Positions 1-10,960 of a stretch of DNA of 64,000 nucleotides are shown here, piece by piece. Both the position numbers and the translations under genes were made by a program. The stretch comes from Dasypus novemcinctus. Taxonomy: Eukaryota; Chordata; Mammalia; Cingulata; Dasypodidae. Location of the stretch: positions 22,843,528-22,907,527 of the forward strand of contig NC_080683.1 of assembly GCF_030445035.2 (NCBI RefSeq). The letters run 5' to 3'. The notes beneath the pieces were generated by a model. That model was not told the DNA's origin, ran no database searches, and was given only the letters and a program-made list of their open reading frames with translations. Each line of letters begins with the position of its first letter. The first letter of the stretch is position 1.

Positions 1-1715
1 TAATAACTAGTGTGGTAATGTTGATGTGTACCAGTGGAATATAGGCATTAGGCACTTTGATAGTGTAAGAAGTAATAGGTGAGAGACTGAAAATAAATAA
101 GGAAAGGAAAGAGCTATTGTTTTTTTTCCTTAACAGTAAAACAGATTGATTATCACTTACAGTCAATTTACCACTATGACGCTGGCGAAGGCTAGAGTGG
201 ATACCATCTAAAGAAGGAGAAGGATATGATATACAGAAGTTCCCCATCTAAGAAAGGACAGAAGGAGGCAAGTATATTCCTTCTAGTTTCATCTAGTCTC
301 AGGTAAATAATGAAAGAAAGTTAATGGTTACATGGAAAATTTTCTTATTTCCCATGTTTAAAAAACTGGAAAGAAAGGCTTTTCCAAATGTGTACCTCAT
401 GCACTAAGGGACATGGAGAGGGACACAAAAAAAGAGTACAAATGTGATGTTGCCAGAAAAGGTAGCCCTAGTGTGAGAAAACTGGCTGCCTTAGCCTGGG
501 ATGAAATGGAAGTCACAGTTATACCTCAGACAGACCACAGTGACAGTGGGGACTGAGGTGGGGCCCAGTAAATGGAAATGCCCTCTGGGCCCCAGCTGAG
601 CTGAAAAACTCAGTAAACAAATTCAACGGTAGTAAAATTCAGACACAAAAGCCAAGAGGGCAGATGGACTAGGTGAGCATAGGCTATTGCTCTGGAGACA
701 AGTGGGATCAGAAGCTAGTACTGTGAATCTCAGAACCATCCCTTCGCCAACATAAGGTCACAAGAGTTCCCTTTTCCACATACTCAGGTGCCATCTTGGG
801 GACGAGCAGGAGAACCTAGTGCCATTCTCAAAGATGAACCATTTACCTAAAGGAACATTTTACATTCTTATCTAGTACTGAGCTATCCAGGTGAATTGGT
901 GCCCAGTAGAGTGGTAATAAGATTCATCACATGAAACATAAAGAGAATATATTTTCTTGTATTTCTCAGCACAGTGTGAGTTAATGTGTGACCCTCTAAG
1001 ACAAAGGTAAGCAGATAGACAATCCGTCAAGGCACTGCAATTTGGGAACTTTCTCATAAGTGCCTTGTAGCCATGCACAGCCTCGAAATCTATGAGACTG
1101 TATGTGTTATTTTAACCTACTGCAATTACTATATTCAAAGCAACAATAACAAATTTCAAAAAATTAAAATATGCTTCCCTGGCCAAGGATAAAGTCAATT
1201 ATGCAATTCATTCGATATTTTTGCATGCAAGTTGATTATAGTATACAATTGTTTGCAATTAAAGTCAGAAAATCTTAAAGAGGACATCCTTTCAATCAAG
1301 GTTTCTGTAACACTGTTTCATGCTGTACCAGTACTACCATGGGAATTCTGATGTTTAAAACATTTATTTTTACTTCATATTCAATAACGTCATTTATTTA
1401 GTGCTTTAACCTATGTTCTTTAGTACTTTCAAAACTGCCATTAGATTTTGTCTCCATCAATCATTCCCTCTCTTTTATCTTTAATGTAATTCCCTCCTCT
1501 AACTACACCCATTTTTCAAGGTAAAGAAAGGAGATCAAGATTCATTTAGTAACAGACTCGTCTATGTAAAGGTCTGTTCCAGGCAAGGAAGTATAGAAAA
1601 AAGAAGGAGGACTTTGAACTTCAGATCATATAAACCCAGACCAAACTCTGATTTACATAAACTGCTGACATTAAAAAAAAAAAAGACTGGTTACTGAACT
1701 TAAAAATTAACTCAT
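1..1715. other. Unique AT-rich DNA, no gene recognised
   Basis: I see no exon, RNA gene or recognisable transposon here apart from the 78-bp duplicated block at 323-400, listed separately. Open frames are short (68 codons at most) and look random. A run of about 12 A at 1673-1684 precedes the SINE at 1716. Confidence 0.5.
323..400 (+). repeat. 78-bp direct duplication, copy 1
   Basis: This block recurs in the same orientation at 2024-2101 with about 4 mismatches in 78 positions (roughly 95% identity). Similarity stops abruptly on both sides. Shared landmarks are TTACATGG, TTATTTCCCATG and GGCTTTTCCAA. I do not recognise the block as a known transposon. Confidence 0.85.
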
Positions 1716-1952
1716 GGGAGTGGGTGTGGCTCAAGTGGTTGAGTGCCTGCTTCCCACATGGGAGGTCCCAGGTTCAGTCACCAGAGCCTCCTAAAAAAAA
1801 GCAAAACAAAACAAAAACAACAAGCAAACAAATGACAAAACCAACCCAGGGGAGCTGATGTGGCTCAGTGGTTGAGTGCCGGCTTCCCACATACAAAGTC
1901 TGAGGTTCGATCCTGGCTCTGGTACCTCAATAAAAAATGAACAAACAAAAAA
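1716..1952 (+). mobile_element. Dimeric tRNA-type SINE (armadillo DAS-related)
   Basis: Two tRNA-like units are joined by an A-rich linker (about 1794-1848). Unit 1 has an A-box-like TGGCTCAAGTGG (1727-1738) and a degraded B box (GGTTCAGTCA, 1771-1780). Unit 2 starts near 1849 with A box TGGCTCAGTGG (1861-1871) and a consensus B box GGTTCGATCC (1904-1913), followed by an A-rich tail. The overall pattern resembles tRNA-Ala. The long DAS body found in the other SINEs of this window is absent. No clean target duplication was found. Confidence 0.8.
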
Positions 1953-3740
1953 TTTCAGAACAAGACTTCATCAATATTTAAGAAAAAGTCTAATATTCTA
2001 AACTGGGAAGACAGAATTCCATCAATGGTTACATGGAAAAATTTCTTATTTCCCATGTTTAAAAAACTGGAAGGAAAGGCTTTTCCAAGTGTGTACTTCA
2101 TTAATTACAATTGGACATTTTAATTTTGAGACCCTGGGCATTATTTAAAATACGTTATATATTACTCTTATGGAAAGATTAAGAATAAGGAGCAAGATTA
2201 CTTCGATTGCTTATCCAGAGTCAAAAAAGGATGGACCAAAAAAAGCCCCTTTTCGATTTTCTGACTTGAGGAAACGCATTCATGACAAATTAGTTATTTT
2301 CCCTTTTAAAAGGAGTGGTGTGTTAATAATGGTTTATGAACTAAATACAATCTGCTCAAGACAATTTTAAATATCTAGAGACTCATAACTGTGACATGAA
2401 ATGAAAGCCACATTGTGTTTGCCCTTCCTTTGTCAGAAAGGTCAAGTGTCTCAGAGCATTTAATTTAAAAAGAAAAAAACAAAACAAAACACAACAGCAC
2501 TATTTCACCAGTGGAAATGGCTCTGGAGTCTTCCATCAACTCCAGGAATTAGTTTCAAAGTGTTGTGTGCTTTCATTCAGTCTGCAACCAGCATGGCGCA
2601 GACCACCTGCTGTGAAATAAGGGTGTAGCAACCAACAGTTATAGCAGTAGCCATAAGTTTATTGCTTATTGGTACTAAACTTAAATCTTAGTAATTTTGA
2701 ATTACTGAGTTAGCTTAGATTTATGAAGATGTGCAATCATTTAGAATGACATTCATTCCAGAAGGGTATATTATCTAAACCAATTTTCTTATAGTGATGC
2801 AATTGCAATACTATAGTTACGGTTGCATCAACATTTCCATTATAAAGTCCTATTTTCAGGGTTTTATAATTTGACCATAAAATTTCTCTCCTTGTTGACA
2901 CTTGCAAACAAGGTCTGAGATGTAGAAGCGAGGATTGTTGTATTTTTTTAATGAAATTTAAAAACATACACACATGTCTGATCTACTTTTATCATTTTAC
3001 GCTTAAACTGCAAACAAGGACAAAATGCACCAAACTACTTCTAGACTGATGGAAATAAGTGGAGAAAAGAGCAACTATCCAAAACACTAAGTTAATTGAA
3101 ATGGTCCGTTTTTATCAGTTACATATTAAGTTCCTGTGAAGGTAAGAAGAGTTTGGAGGAGGGTTTGAAGACACTTGCGAAAGTCAGCAATTCTCACATC
3201 TTTATACGGACAAGTTTCAACCTCCATGTCTTAGGTTCCTTATCTGTGAGGTGGAGATTATTTTACTTGCCCACATAAAGTGTGGGAACCAGGTAAGTAG
3301 AAATGGAGAGCATGCAATATTATTCCTTTATCCCACAGTTGTTTCTTCTGTATTTATAAACCGTATTGTCCATACCGCTTATTTAGATTTGTTATCTATT
3401 CACAGCACTCCTGAAGTAAAGGGCCTTTGTTTCCAATCTGTTACGGAAATATATTTGTTGAATTTATGGCTAATTAAATTGTTTTTACATTTTTTTCTTT
3501 GAGAACTAAAGTTTCTGACTTTATTTTAAATAGCCAGTGTTTTTCCTTAAGCCTGACATGCGCCCTCCAGTGGTCCATGGAAAATCTGCACATTGAATAC
3601 TAAGGAAGGGCTAGAATCCTGAGCCAGGTCCATAAAAATTTACTTTGTCTAATTTATAGAGTATATAAAACAAAAAAATGGGTCTTGAAATATCTAAATG
3701 ATTCCGTATAAAATAGTGAGAGCATATCTCAGTTTTGTGA
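1953..3740. other. Unique DNA, no gene recognised
   Basis: Apart from the 78-bp block at 2024-2101, nothing could be classified. Open frames of 60-83 codons show no family signature and have no supporting splice structure. Confidence 0.5.
2024..2101 (+). repeat. 78-bp direct duplication, copy 2
   Basis: Partner of 323-400, about 95% identical. It lies 71 bp downstream of the dimeric SINE, and the SINE sequence is not part of the duplicated unit. Confidence 0.85.
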
Positions 3741-3744
3741 GAAG

Positions 3745-3930
3745 GCAAATGATGAAGAACACAGGCTCTGGGGTCAGACACATAAAAACTCTAAGACTCC
3801 AATTTCCATCTATGAAATTGGGAACAATAATTGCAATTACACCTGAAGGTTATTGTAATAATTCCATTGGATAATCCATGAAATCTTGTCCCATAGTAAA
3901 TATTAGAAAATGTTAGCTATCATTATGATG
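3745..3930 (+). mobile_element. MIR SINE fragment
   Basis: Matches the order of MIR landmarks on the plus strand: ACAGGCTCTGGGGTCAGAC, then a decayed TCTATGAAATTGGGAACAATAAT core, then the trailing ATAGTAAATATT-type end. Ancient mammalian tRNA-derived SINE, heavily diverged. Confidence 0.75.
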
Positions 3931-4269
3931 TTATTTCTGCTGTCCTATTCTGACCATAATATTCTTTTCAAAATTGTCAATAAAGAGTGCTTTCCATAAA
4001 GTGTTCTTTTCTTTGAATCCCTTGCTTCAATAAGCTTAAAAAAGTTTAAAATTTAAAAAACACATTGGGTATTTCTTGTACTATGTAAGGTACAGGATAT
4101 GTGGCATCTCTTGCCTTTAAAATGTTTATAATTAATTTCTTCATTTATGACATAAAAGATAATTAAGTATCACAAACCTTGGGCTGTGCACTGCAGGGGG
4201 AAATCAAGACAAGGATGTGCTCCTTACTGTTCAAAAGTTTACATTCATCTGTTAGAAGTAAGATCAAGC

Positions 4270-4490
4270 ATGCAAGCTTTAGAATTGAACGCATTGAACT
4301 CTGGTCTCCAATTATGTGTGCAAGCCTGGTTTCTGCTACTCAAACACTATGTGACCTTGAGAAAGTTTTTGAATATTTCTGTGCTTTAATTTCCCTATCT
4401 ATACAGTGCAGAGAAAACCTATAAAGCATGTAGTATAGTACCTGGCACTTTCGAAGGCTCAATAGATGTTAAATATTGTTGTTGCAATCC
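4270..4490 (+). mobile_element. MIR SINE fragment
   Basis: Plus-strand MIR. Recognisable blocks are CTATGTGACCTTGAGAAAGT, TTTCCCTATCTATACAGTG and the 3' end TACCTGGCACTTTCGAAGG followed by CTCAATAGATGTT. The 81- and 67-codon frames over it are incidental. Confidence 0.8.
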
Positions 4491-4814
4491 TATCTTTCCA
4501 CACTATTTTGGATTCTAATGCTCAATTAAAATAGATAAATGCTATCTACCCAGGCTGTCCTAGAGTTTGCAACTTGGACAGTAAGATCTCCAAAAAGCCC
4601 ATCTCATTAGGATGTCCCCATGTCCGATACAGAACATTAGCCTATCCGCAGGAAGGGAAGTTGATTTTTTTTTGGCTGAAGTAGGGAAAATACAGACCTA
4701 AATAACTTATAAACTCAAAAAAATACATAAGACTGGAAATCTTTATCTACTCTTCAATAGCATTTCAACTTCCTGGGTCATCTCATGCAAAGTAGGTTGA
4801 AAACATAAATGAAT

Positions 4815-5035
4815 AATGATACCATTTATTGAATTCCAATTTGCCACACATTGTGCTAATTCACAATTATTAAAAATTTACTATTCATATCAGTATTGTA
4901 AACATTGTTCATTATTATTATCATCACTTAATAAATGAGAAGATGGAGGCTTTGAAGGGTTAATTAGCTGGCTAAAGGCTGCAAAGTTTTTAATAGCATG
5001 AAGAAAGATGTGGACCCAGTTCCTCTGACTTCCAG
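4815..5035 (-). mobile_element. MIR SINE fragment
   Basis: Antisense MIR: a 3'-end block (TTTATTGAATTCCAA, then ACATTGTGCTAATTC), a degenerate centre (CACTTAATAAATGAGAAGATG) and GACCCAGTTCCTCTGACTTCC. Strongly diverged. Confidence 0.6.
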
Positions 5036-5269
5036 GTCCACTCTGGAAAAGGCCCCGCCCTAAGGATTATTTGAAGTCCTGAAAGAGGCTAAGCAGGCAG
5101 TAGGAGCTGAAGTTTACAATCTATTGTTTGATTGGAAACTTAGCATCTTTCTCACTGACTTCTAGTCCCCTTGTAATTGTTTATAAAAAAAGTCAAGGGA
5201 GTAGATTACCTTTAGATTTTTTTCACATTAAAAAAATCTTTATTCTTACACCTGAAAATCAGATACTTC

Positions 5270-5765
5270 TTTTTTTAATGTGATTTTTTATATTGTTTTA
5301 TTTTATTTTATTTTCTCTTTATTTTTTTTTAATGTTACATTGAAAAATATAAGAGGTCCCCATATATGCCCCACCCCTCTCACCCCACTCCTCCCACATC
5401 AACAACCTCTTTAATCATTATGGGAAATTCATTAGATTTGATGAGAACATTCTGGAGCACTGCTGCATCACATGGATAATGGTTTACATTGTAGTTTACA
5501 CTCTCCCCTAGTCCCCTCCGTGGGCCATGGCAGTACATACAATGTCCAGCATCTGTCCCTGCAGTACCACCCAGAACAACTCCAAGTCCTGAAAATGCCC
5601 CCACATCACATCTCTTCTTCCCTCTCCCTGCCCTCAGCAGCTACTATGGCCACTTTCTCCATATCAATGCTACAATTTCTTCCGTTACTAATCACAATAG
5701 TTCCATAGTAGAATATCAATAAATCCACTCTAATCCATACTCTATTCCTCCATCCTATGGACCCT
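5270..5765 (-). mobile_element. 5'-truncated L1 3' UTR (armadillo-lineage type)
   Basis: A T-rich stretch (about 5270-5332, the antisense poly-A) is followed by a pyrimidine-rich sequence with CCCCACCCCTCTCACCCC, CCCACATCAACAACCTC, CATGGATAATGGTTTACAT and CCACTTTCTCCATATCAATG. This order is typical of the 3' UTR of recent xenarthran L1 copies read in antisense. It is weakly matched by 40580-40900. No coding part of ORF2 is present, so the copy is short. Target duplications were not resolved. Confidence 0.6.
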
Positions 5766-6596
5766 GGGATGGATTTTAAGATTTCCTTTGAAGACAACTA
5801 AGTTTAAATGTTCTCTGCTTAACATCACATGCCTCACGTGATTTCATATGAAGGATTCCATAAGAACGGGTAAAGAGCTGAAGGGTAAGGACAATTAACT
5901 GTAGTAGAAAGAGACTAAGGGTAGTTAGGTAAAGGGATGAAAGTAGGGAGACGAGTAAGGTGGGAGGTGGGAGTGGGAGCCAGTGGTGCACAGCAGGAGT
6001 GGTTTGCACTGGAATGCAGGCAGTAAGGAGTCATATATCACTGAGAATCAAAGTATTATAAAAACAACTAAAATCAACCTCCTTATATTTTATCACCATG
6101 CACCAGCGACACTAAACAACGTTAGTAAGAAAACGTTCCTACCCCAAAATTCTTTTGTTCTAAATTCTAAACAATTACTACAAATATTGTTGATATTTAA
6201 ATTACATGTAAGTTTCTAATTATCCAACATTAACTTATCCTTTAATTAACACTTTATTTCACCTGAAAGTTTATTTGGAAAACTTCCAGCTATATAGTAA
6301 ATTCTCAACACACTCAAATTCAGTCCTACACATTCATTTCACAAGCAAGATTATAACAGTTGAGAGATAACCGAACTCATTTCAGACTCAGTTCCTATCT
6401 CCCACGCCAGTGGTATGACATATGCCTGTACGTAAGCAGTAGGTTTGAAATTAGTAATGTTAACGCTGAGATTTTAAAGTCAAAGGTCTAGAAATTGAGT
6501 TACTTTAATTCTTCCATTCTATGTGCTTGTTTGAAGTTTTAATTTGCATTTAAGACTGAAAATAGAAAAATGGAGTATAAACTTCAAGGTGTAATA
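5766..6596. other. Unique DNA, no gene recognised
   Basis: AT-rich sequence with small open frames only. No repeat family or exon is recognised. Confidence 0.45.
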
Positions 6597-6621
6597 CAGA
6601 TAGGTAGGTAGGTAGATAGAT

Positions 6622-6672
<51 letters not shown>
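6597..6672 (+). repeat. (GATA)n microsatellite
   Basis: Starts as imperfect GGTA/GATA units and becomes about 12 uninterrupted GATA-type tetranucleotides. Likely length-polymorphic. Confidence 0.95.
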
Positions 6673-6673
<1 letters not shown>

Positions 6674-6759
6674 CCTGGACAGACACATGCAGAAACTCAC
6701 ACTTGTGTGAGGGTGTATTCAGATTTTAGCTTAACTTGAAATATTTTCCTGAATTGCCT

Positions 6760-7040
6760 GATCCAGGCCTCATATGTTCAGGAACGCTACTTGAGGCAAG
6801 CGCTATCTAGGCAGAAAAAAGAACATATGGAAATGCATACAGATAAGAATTCACAGGGTGCTCCTGGGAGAAGTACCAGGAATTCCCTGTGGCTGAATCA
6901 GGGAACGGGAGGGAGAGAGTCCACTGAAGAGGTAGGCCCTTGCTGAACCATACGGACACTCAGGAGCTATGTGTTGAAATTTGAACTTTATCTCATGTAC
7001 AACTGGGATGTATCGCAGAGTTTCAAAAGTGAGATTAGCA
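6760..7040 (-). mobile_element. Probable decayed L2 fragment
   Basis: The order of blocks (CCCTGTGGCTGAATCAGGGA, GAAGAGGTAGG, GAACTTTATCTCATG, AGATTAGCATGGTCATC) resembles antisense L2 ORF2 3' sequence. Divergence is high, and the call rests on block order rather than one clean match. Confidence 0.4.
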
Positions 7041-7399
7041 TGGTCATCATTAGACGTCTGGATTCCAGACCCCTCATGCTGCACTTCCTAGCTCTACCAC
7101 CGTGATCACCATCACCATCTCTTACAAACTCTCTGTCCCTATCAGGCCAGTTAATTTTGCTGGGCTTCTCGCTGTAATATAGTTTTTATCATACATTTTA
7201 TCATACATTAGTGAACACATTTTGAGAGAGTTCTTAAAATATTTCACCATAAATTTTTTCTGTCTCATGAGCTGTCTGATATTTTCCCAATTAGAAAGTC
7301 TTTCATTTGATTTAGATTGTTGGCATCTCCAAGAAGTTCTATTTAAAAGCAATTTCTTTGGGATGTTATTAATAAATGAAAACAACAGTTAATCAAATA

Positions 7400-7680
7400 G
7401 TGCTTCTTATGTGCCAGACACTGTCACCATCACTTTACATAGTTTAATTCATTTAATCCTTATGACAAGCCCCTGAAGTATGTAGTATTTTTGCACTAAG
7501 CATTTTGCATATTTTAATTCATTTAATCCCTTATAACTACCCATCTGATAGGAACTATTTCCATCATCCATTTTACAAAAGAGAGAAAGTGAAAAAACTT
7601 GCTCAAGGTCACACAGCTAGTGACAGGATTTGAACCCAGGGAGTCTAGCTCCAGAGTCAATGCTTATAACCATTAATGAA
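7400..7680 (-). mobile_element. MIR SINE, with a repeated 3' block
   Basis: Clear antisense MIR: CTTATGTGCCAGACACTGTC, ATTTAATCCTTATGACAAGC, CCATTTTACAAAAG, CTCAAGGTCACACAGCTAG, GGATTTGAACCCAGG and TCTAGCTCCAGAGTCAATGC. The TTTAATTCATTTAATCC block occurs twice, about 70 bp apart (near 7443 and 7513). This implies an internal duplication or two overlapping MIRs. Confidence 0.88.
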
Positions 7681-7689
7681 TACTACTAT

Positions 7690-10684
7690 GAATTTCTTAA
7701 GTGAGATGAATTGTTAATGAAGAATTGCTTTATTCAAATGAGATTGCATGCTGCGTGCATTAGTTTGGAGAGTAAGACTCTACCAGAATGAGGTTCAGGC
7801 CAGTAAACCTTAATAGGGAGAAACAAAGGTGCAACTTGTTAAGTCCTGTTTAAAGCCTGTTTCAAACCTCTGGTAGAGCTCCTGGACATCTAGGTGTAAA
7901 AGACGACAGAAGATGCCTGGTAGAAGGAATATAAACTTGAGGCAAGAGAGTCTCAGACAAGTAGGAGTCCATCAAAGACACTTTTCAGCTACTCTATGAT
8001 GACAGTACCTGTCTGCCCCTAGTTTTTCCACACTGCTACATGTTTATTCATCTGTATCTCCTTAGGAAACTTACCTACGTGATGTGGTATCAAATTTCTA
8101 ATCAATCTGATGAAAGGTGAGTCTTTAGGGACAAAAAAAAGTGAGCATTTCAAAATTTTTAAATCAGTTTTCCCTCCTTGTCTCCACTTGTTTTCATTTC
8201 TCTCATTTTTTCTTGATTCTGTTGTAACAGATGCCGATAGAGTTTTTGACACTGAGAATGCCAGATCTATCATTAATGTGTTGCCAAACGGGGGAAGATT
8301 TACTAACAATATGTTTTGCCTGCATCAGTCGCTTCCTTTAATAGAGAGACTCATTTGAATAACATCTGAATAAAGGAGTTAATAATAGTAGCCTAGAAGG
8401 GAAAGTCAGATTGGATTAATGAGCAACTGACCCGAATCTTCACCCTGAATGAAAATTGAATGGCTTTAGAATAATTTTGGAGGAACAAAATGTTCTATCA
8501 ATTCTAAACTCTCCCTACCCTCTTTCCCCACTGAGGCACCCACTACAATCATTTTAACATATTATTCACCTTTGACCCTCCTGGTTTTACCTGGGAATTT
8601 AGAAAGGATAGCTTTACTATTAAAGTCATCTGTAGTTACAATTAAAAAATTATTAATATGAAAATTGGTTAGAAATTTTAATTCTTCAGAAATGTATCAA
8701 ATTGTTAAAGTCACTATATACATATGTATTTAATAACTAAAAACTGGTAATAAGAGCAATAAGAACACCCTTTTCTTTTAAAAGTCAAATAACTAAGGAT
8801 GTTATACTGTTATATTCAATATGTGTGTGTGGTAGAAAGAGTGTGTGAGAGAGAAAGAGCAAGAGAGGGAATGAGACAGAATAATTAATAGTAAGGCACT
8901 CAGACCCATTTATTTATGTTGTATTAGCACAGATTTGCTATAAGAAATGATGAGGGTTTCATGTGAGAAGAAAAAGATAAACTCATGCCAGTAAAAATAC
9001 AGGAAAATACAAAAGGTAAAGGGCTCAAGGGAAGTTATGTGCATAGGAGAATATCCTGGAAGGACTTCTACTTCCTATGTAAAGTTGTACTATTTTCAAA
9101 ATTCTTGCATTTTCCATGACAGCTAAAATAATTTTTATGTAGATTAAAAATGGCCACTATGTGGAATCTCTGACAAATCAAAATCTATAAATCAATAATA
9201 TTTAGAGAAAAATTAGGATATAAAACATGAATTAATAGTCACCTTCTTTAGATGATATACTGAAGAATCAAAATGAAAATTTAGCTCCAACAGAGTTTCT
9301 CTAAATGACTGTATATTTTTCATATAGACCTCCTTACATTTCTCTTTCTTTTACTCAACTTCACCTGCAGCTACCCTTTCTTCATGGTATTCTTAGAAAA
9401 TAAGCTTTACATTGTAAATTCATTAGAAATCAAACTATAGAAGTTGTATTAAAACCATTGCTTAGGATCAAATTAAGGACTATAATTAAAGCTATAATTC
9501 AGGGAGATAGGAAAAATATATATATAGCTATAGTATTTTGTTAGATACTTCACTGTCCTGGACAGTGCACCAAATACTTCTTTTAATTGTTAACTCCTTG
9601 GATGTAGAAAAATGTTTAAAAACAGCTGAGACAGAAAAAGAAATTTTAAATGACAAAGATGTGAAAAAATTAAAATAGAAAATATACTATAAAAGGCAAT
9701 TTCAGTAGGCTTTCTTTTAAGAGAAGACTGAGTGCAAATTAAAAATAGTAATTTAAATTAAATTGAAACATAGACTGTAGGAAATATTCAAACAGGATTC
9801 TGGGCTAGATCCATTAGCCAAAATAAGGAGCACCATATCCTTCTAATTATTAATTATTTAATGCATTTATGCTACCTAAAACAACTATAGTTATAAAGAT
9901 ACATTAAAAAGAGCATAATATGCTAAAGATTATAAATATTTTCATAGACAAAATACTATAGAAATATAATAGAATTATTTTAAAGATCAGCATTCTAAAC
10001 AAACTACTTTGAATAAAATTTTCTTACATAAGGATCTTGCATAAAACAAATAATATTAAAAACAATATAATAAGATAATGGAAAAGTTTAAGGGTTCCAT
10101 CATAGATATACATATAACTATACATAGATATACATAATATATATACATATGCCAAATTCTGAAAAATAAATAGCACCCTAGAAATGATCAGATTGTAATA
10201 TTGATGAGACAAGATCTGGAAAAATCAGAATGGACATCTGGAAACATCAGATAAAACCTAAAATGGACATTAGATAAAATCTTCCATGAAGCAGTTCATT
10301 CCAGTAGAGGCAAAAGAGCCACGATATTAAATATGGATAGAAAAACTTTTCTGGACTAGCAGATAATGTGACCACTCCTTGCTTCATCTGCAACTAAATT
10401 TATGTGGAAAATTTGTAAAGTTGAGGCAGGGACAGAAACCATGCCCAAAAGAACCCTTTGTGCATCTCCAAATGTGCTTTATACAGATTCCTCCTATTAT
10501 GGGTTATAATATGTACTAATATTAGTGCATTTATTTTCTGGAATATTTAAATCATTAAAAGTTTCTTATTTGTGTTAGCAAGGTTCTGAGGAAAGCATTA
10601 TTAGAAAGCAAATTAAGCAGATACTACAACTGTGCATTGAAGAGTCCCAGGAAAAATGCCCTACCCTATAGATCATGATTTGGT
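7690..10684. other. 3-kb unique AT-rich stretch, no gene recognised
   Basis: No recognisable transposon or exon. A purine-rich, GT/GA simple-sequence patch lies at 8820-8880. Open frames reach 96 codons (8019-8309 minus, and 8110-8358 plus in the same DNA) but overlap each other on opposite strands and resemble no known family. Confidence 0.45.
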
Positions 10685-10960
10685 CATTTGCTCATTCACT
10701 CAGTGAACATATGTTGAGCTTATACCATGGTCTAAGAAATGTGCTATGTGCTTAGACACAAAAATACATGAAAAAAATTTTCTTCCCCTATAGCATGGGA
10801 TGTAGCTATATAAATAAATAATCATTCTATACTATGATGGGATGTAGATATATAAATAAATAAGCATTCTATACTATGATAAGCATGTTTAGAGATATAC
10901 AGCCAAATGCTATGAGACTTCAGGTAAAAGAATAGCTCTCTCTGGCATATTAAGTAATAT
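10685..10960 (-). mobile_element. L2 3' fragment carrying a tandem duplication
   Basis: Antisense L2 3' end: CATTCACTCAGTGAACATAT, then a decayed form of the TTGAGCxxxTACTATG-type block, then an AAATAAATAA and TGCTATGAG pattern. It contains the 42-bp tandem duplication at 10797-10880. Confidence 0.6.
10797..10880 (+). repeat. 42-bp unit tandemly duplicated
   Basis: Units 10797-10838 and 10839-10880 differ at only two positions. Each begins GGGATGTAG and ends CTATACTATGAT. The duplication is younger than the L2 around it. Confidence 0.95.

Noticed and set aside
1849..1931. Possible functional tRNA-Ala gene
   Set aside because: A and B boxes are good, but the anticodon stem and acceptor ends do not pair properly and an A-rich tail follows; it is the second unit of a SINE.
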